This document shows, piece after piece, positions 62,117 to 64,000 of a stretch of DNA of 64,000 nucleotides. This DNA comes from Thermophagus sp052400625 (lineage in GTDB: Bacteria; Bacteroidota; Bacteroidia; Bacteroidales; Marinilabiliaceae). The translations under genes and the position numbers were made by a program. Below the pieces are notes generated by a model, which saw only the letters and a list, made by a program, of their open reading frames with translations, made no database searches and was not told the origin of the DNA. The stretch lies in NCBI GenBank assembly GCA_052400625.1, contig JBQTGH010000011.1. The stretch is one strand, 5' to 3'. Position 1 is the stretch's first letter. Each line of letters begins with the position of its first letter.

Positions 62117-63631
62117 ATGAAGATTATGAAAAAAATAGCATATATATTGTTAATCTCCATGTCATTTCTGGGTTGTGTTGATGTGGAGGAAGAAGTATAT
62201 GATAAATATGCAGCCAAGGATTTCTATGCATCGCCTGAAGGTTCCGACGCCGCTTTGGCAAGCGTTTATGCTCAAATTCCGGGTAACTGGGATGGTTTTG
62301 GATATGCGGGTGCCGATAATGGTTGGTATGATTTGAACTGCATGTCCACCGACGAACAGGTTGTTCCTCATAGAAATACCGGTGATTGGCAGCTTGAATT
62401 TGCAAGAATCTATTTGCGTGACTGGCAACCTTCCAATTACTTATTAAACAATACCTGGAATTGGCTTTATCAGTCGGTATTCCGGGCTAATACTGCCATT
62501 GAGCAATTGGAAGCCGCCAATGCAGATCCCATGAAAATTGCAGAAGCCAGAGTTTTAAGAGCATTCTTCTATTACTTGCTAATAGATGATTTTGGAGATG
62601 TGCCATGGTTTGTGAAAAATGAGCTACCGGTGGACTCTATTCCTCAGACACCTCGAGCAGAGATCTTCGACTTTATTGTTTCTGAGCTTGAAACCTATAT
62701 GGATGATTTGAGCTTAACAAAGGGCGGGAATTTTTACGGACGAATCAACCGATGGGCCGGTTTGGCCATCTTGGCCAAAGTATATCTTAATGCAGAAGTC
62801 TATGTTGGAGACCCCATGTATGAAAAATGCCTTTCGGTTTGTGATGAAATCATTAACGAGGGCGGATTTTCTCTTCATTCGGCTGAAGAGGATGCCTCTC
62901 ATCCTCTGAAATCGAAATATTACGAATTGTTTGGGGATGTCTGTCCAAACGACGAAACAATCTGGGCTATTTACACCACTGCAGATGTGGTGGGCCGGAA
63001 TATTTTTACCATTAGAAGTTTTTGGGGTAACGACGGTACTCTTCTATTTGGATACGGCGCCTGGAACGGGACAGTGGTTCCTCCGGAGTTTATTGCATTG
63101 TATGAAGATCATGATATCAGAAAAAGGCAGTTTCGATATGGTTCGGATCCTTATGGTCCTCAACCTGAAGGCTTTATTAATTATTTGCTGGAAATTGATA
63201 ATCTGGACAATCCCGGTGCTGCTCCTGAAGCAGGTGCCCGAAATATGAAGTTTTGGCCGGTTGAACCTATGAGCAGTGGGGGTGCTTCCAATGATTTTCC
63301 AATATATCGGTATGCAGACATATTATTGATGAAGGCCGAATGTTTGATTCGTCTGGGCAATGCCGCAGATGCCAAGCCTTTCGTGGATGAGGTGCGCCAA
63401 AGAGTAGGGTTGAACTCCCTTTCAACTAATCCCACTCTTAATGACGTTTATGATGAACGAGGTCGGGAGTTGAACTGGGAAGGACATCGCCGTCAGGATA
63501 TGATTCGTTTTGGCACCTTTACTCGGTCGCATGGTCTGGTACCCGAAGTGGATGAAAAATATCATCTTTTCCCCATTCCAACGGCTGCATTAAATGCAAA
63601 TCCAAGATTAAAACAAAATCCGGGATGGTAA
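62117..63631 (+). CDS. SusD/RagB-family surface glycan-binding lipoprotein (second locus)
   Basis: 504-aa surface lipoprotein with Cys20 (FLGCVDVEEEVY) as lipid site and the acidic export signal. Helical TPR-like body; the conserved block is DERGRELNWEGHRRQDMIRF (~445-464) and the C-terminus is ...LKQNPGW. Starts 6 bp after susC. ATG at 62126 is an alternative start. Confidence 0.95.
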   Translation: MKIMKKIAYILLISMSFLGCVDVEEEVYDKYAAKDFYASPEGSDAALASVYAQIPGNWDGFGYAGADNGWYDLNCMSTDEQVVPHRNTGDWQLEFARIYLRDWQPSNYLLNNTWNWLYQSVFRANTAIEQLEAANADPMKIAEARVLRAFFYYLLIDDFGDVPWFVKNELPVDSIPQTPRAEIFDFIVSELETYMDDLSLTKGGNFYGRINRWAGLAILAKVYLNAEVYVGDPMYEKCLSVCDEIINEGGFSLHSAEEDASHPLKSKYYELFGDVCPNDETIWAIYTTADVVGRNIFTIRSFWGNDGTLLFGYGAWNGTVVPPEFIALYEDHDIRKRQFRYGSDPYGPQPEGFINYLLEIDNLDNPGAAPEAGARNMKFWPVEPMSSGGASNDFPIYRYADILLMKAECLIRLGNAADAKPFVDEVRQRVGLNSLSTNPTLNDVYDERGRELNWEGHRRQDMIRFGTFTRSHGLVPEVDEKYHLFPIPTAALNANPRLKQNPGW

Positions 63632-63649
63632 TTTTTAAAAAAGTGTTCT

Positions 63650-64000
63650 ATGAAAAATATTAAATTATTTAGTTCCTTAATCACAGCCTTAATGATAAGT
63701 TTTTATGGCTGTGACGATGACCCGTCATTGACAGTACAGCAAAAGGTGGAATTTTCCGATAATATCACCCTGTCTGCCGAAAGTGTAATACTCTCAGATG
63801 ACAATGCTTCTGATAATGCTTTAACGATCTCATGGCCGGCAGTTCTATTTTCCATAGATGCCCCGGTGAGTTATTCCGTTCAGTTTGCAATTAATCAAGA
63901 GTGGGCTTCTGGTGTAAGGCAAGAAATTGGTAGTGATGTTTATTCAGCAACATTTACCGTGGAAGAACTTAATACTATTGTTCTTGAATTAGGTCTCGAA
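63650..64000 (+). CDS. SusE-domain lipoprotein, partial at window end
   Basis: First 117 residues of a lipoprotein: MKNIKLFSSLITALMISFYG then Cys21-Asp-Asp-Asp (lipid site plus acidic export signal), followed by a SusE-type domain start (SAESVILSDDNASDNALTISW). The 18-bp gap to susD indicates the same operon. It presumably binds starch-like or other glycans at the surface. The 3' end lies outside the window. Confidence 0.75.
   Translation, partial: MKNIKLFSSLITALMISFYGCDDDPSLTVQQKVEFSDNITLSAESVILSDDNASDNALTISWPAVLFSIDAPVSYSVQFAINQEWASGVRQEIGSDVYSATFTVEELNTIVLELGLE

Overview
The window looks like chromosome from a polysaccharide-degrading member of the Bacteroidota, probably a Bacteroidales/Marinilabiliales-type anaerobe. 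The signs are two SusC/SusD pairs, a hybrid two-component regulator, a SusR-like triple-Tyr regulator, many lipoproteins with acidic residues just after the lipid cysteine, Gfo/Idh/MocA proteins with Tat signals, and promoters of the TTG-N19-21-TAnnTTTG type. I saw no rRNA, tRNA, CRISPR array, insertion sequence or prophage. A run of 97 Ns (23594-23690) marks an assembly gap inside a tandem repeat.

Layout. 0.3-20.7 kb is a polysaccharide utilisation region: a GH43 enzyme, a ferritin-like/VIT1 metal transporter, susC-susD-GH30-glycan-binding lipoprotein, a second GH30 behind a strong terminator, a convergent membrane-spanning triple-Tyr regulator with a C-terminal HTH, a GQSN acetylesterase, a GH2 beta-mannosidase and an atypical SDR. 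The susC-susD-GH30-SGBP order resembles the fungal beta-1,6-glucan locus of Bacteroides thetaiotaomicron. 20.7-34.6 kb is mostly housekeeping: a double universal stress protein, Nudix, GroES-like, a TonB receptor, a metallophosphoesterase, SDR, S9 peptidase and a PIF1-like helicase with HRDC.

34.4-43.9 kb holds a minus-strand operon (tandem DUF1080 / 3-keto-disaccharide hydrolase domains, Gfo/Idh, ApbE-like flavin transferase, second Gfo/Idh, small membrane protein) divergent from a 1349-residue hybrid two-component regulator. The shared 114-bp intergenic region carries two 12-bp direct repeats exactly 21 bp apart, a likely AraC-type operator. This points to a dedicated oxidative (3-keto) glycoside pathway.

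44.0-48.8 kb is a redox/metal cluster: DUF134 regulator, NifX-like protein, DUF5320-like peptide, two overlapping MinD-type ATPases with ferredoxin inserts, and a CoA-disulfide-reductase/rhodanese fusion. Its promoter contains a perfect 14-bp palindrome. 49.1-54.7 kb is a decaying accessory stretch: an outer-membrane protein and the severed tail of a paralogue, a double-GNAT protein, an orphan TfoX C-terminal domain, a 21-bp minisatellite, a broken VOC gene, a frameshifted hypothetical gene, SDR and Crp/Fnr. 55.0-56.6 kb has an unusual thioredoxin/thioredoxin reductase pair in which both the CxxC and the NADPH-phosphate motif are altered. 57-64 kb is a second utilisation locus (DUF6377-type regulator, susC, susD, SusE-like lipoprotein) cut by the window end.

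A dispersed ~100-bp intergenic element with a position-conserved hairpin occurs four times (15.5, 21.6, 34.7 and 44.5 kb).
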